In this document: positions 63,898 through 64,000 of the stretch, in pieces
Position numbering within the stretch: the first letter of the stretch is position 1
How the letters are laid out: each line of letters starts with the position of its first letter
Origin: Lachnoanaerobaculum sanguinis
Lineage (GTDB): Bacteria > Bacillota > Clostridia > Lachnospirales > Lachnospiraceae
Length of the DNA stretch: 64,000 bases
Assembly: GCF_033242365.1 (NCBI RefSeq)
Contig: NZ_BTHK01000005.1
Coordinates: 106,135-170,134 of the forward strand
Direction: 5' to 3'
The notes under the pieces: model-generated
Database searches by the model: none
The model's input: the letters and a program-made list of their open reading frames with translations, nothing else
What the model was told of the DNA's origin: nothing
Translations under genes and position numbers: made by a program

Positions 63898-63943
63898 AAA
63901 AAGCCCTTGAAACCCAGTGTTTTACTGGCTTTCAGGGCTTTTG
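63898..63943. terminator. Compound hairpin, probable bidirectional terminator
   Basis: The outer arms (AAAGCCCTTGAAA with TTTCAGGGCTTT) enclose an inner CCAGT-ACTGG hairpin, with A runs on the left and T runs on the right. It may end a gene lying outside the window. The final 60 bp hold no gene. Confidence 0.75.
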
Positions 63944-64000
63944 TATTTCGTTTTGAAACTTAAAAAATAGTATTTTATTTTCCTTTACTTTGTTTTTGTA

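Overview
The window looks like chromosome from a low-GC, strictly anaerobic Gram-positive bacterium of the Lachnospiraceae type. Supporting this are AT-rich DNA with strong AGGAGG ribosome sites, pyruvate phosphate dikinase, a cofactor-independent archaeal-type phosphoglycerate mutase, a flavodiiron oxygen-detoxifying protein, DUF1836 and DUF2975/YozG-type genes, and host-glycan genes (GH112 phosphorylase, N-acetylhexosamine kinase, fucose mutarotase). The genus assignment is inference; no rRNA or tRNA gene is visible.

Region 1 (1-20932) is mostly housekeeping: the polA 3' end, coaE, a WalJ-like hydrolase, an ACT protein and a UPF0210 protein; then signal peptidase I, glgB, a MscS channel, a complete polar amino-acid ABC importer, apgM, a DUF1836 regulator with a probable leaderless mRNA, and a secreted repeat protein; then, mostly on the minus strand, proA, azlCD and a flavodiiron protein; and finally ppdK.

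Region 2 (20936-43854) is accessory and modular. Three same-orientation copies of a 45-50 bp hairpin-bearing repeat (20936, 23648, 40712) separate a DUF2975/HTH/DUF4173 membrane cassette from a 17 kb defence island. The island holds decayed toxin-antitoxin genes, a DISARM-like operon (DrmE-, DrmA- and DrmB-like proteins plus a NERD-nuclease/UvrD-helicase where the PLD nuclease DrmC would be expected), a PIN-domain protein, the frameshifted tail of a BREX Lon-like protease (BrxL), and a Septu-like ATPase/HNH pair. Beyond the third repeat is an HpaII-type restriction-modification-Vsr operon. Diverged copies of one DinJ-type antitoxin and its terminator flank the DISARM-like operon. Together these suggest repeated acquisition and loss of defence modules at one locus.

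Region 3 (43914-64000) returns to metabolism. It contains two small unknown genes; an unusual single-chain fusion of a TAXI solute-receptor lipoprotein to a GltS-type glutamate/sodium symporter, apparently started at an ATT codon behind a leader hairpin; GH112 phosphorylase plus NahK for lacto-N-biose/galacto-N-biose use; aroK; uvrA with a LexA-type box; dps; a nitroreductase; fucU; a GntP permease; a TPR/DUF4026 pair with a YhcH-family protein and BrnQ; and a metallo-beta-lactamase-fold protein with altered metal ligands.

The strongest leads are the DISARM variant with its methyltransferase displaced or missing, and the TAXI-GltS fusion.
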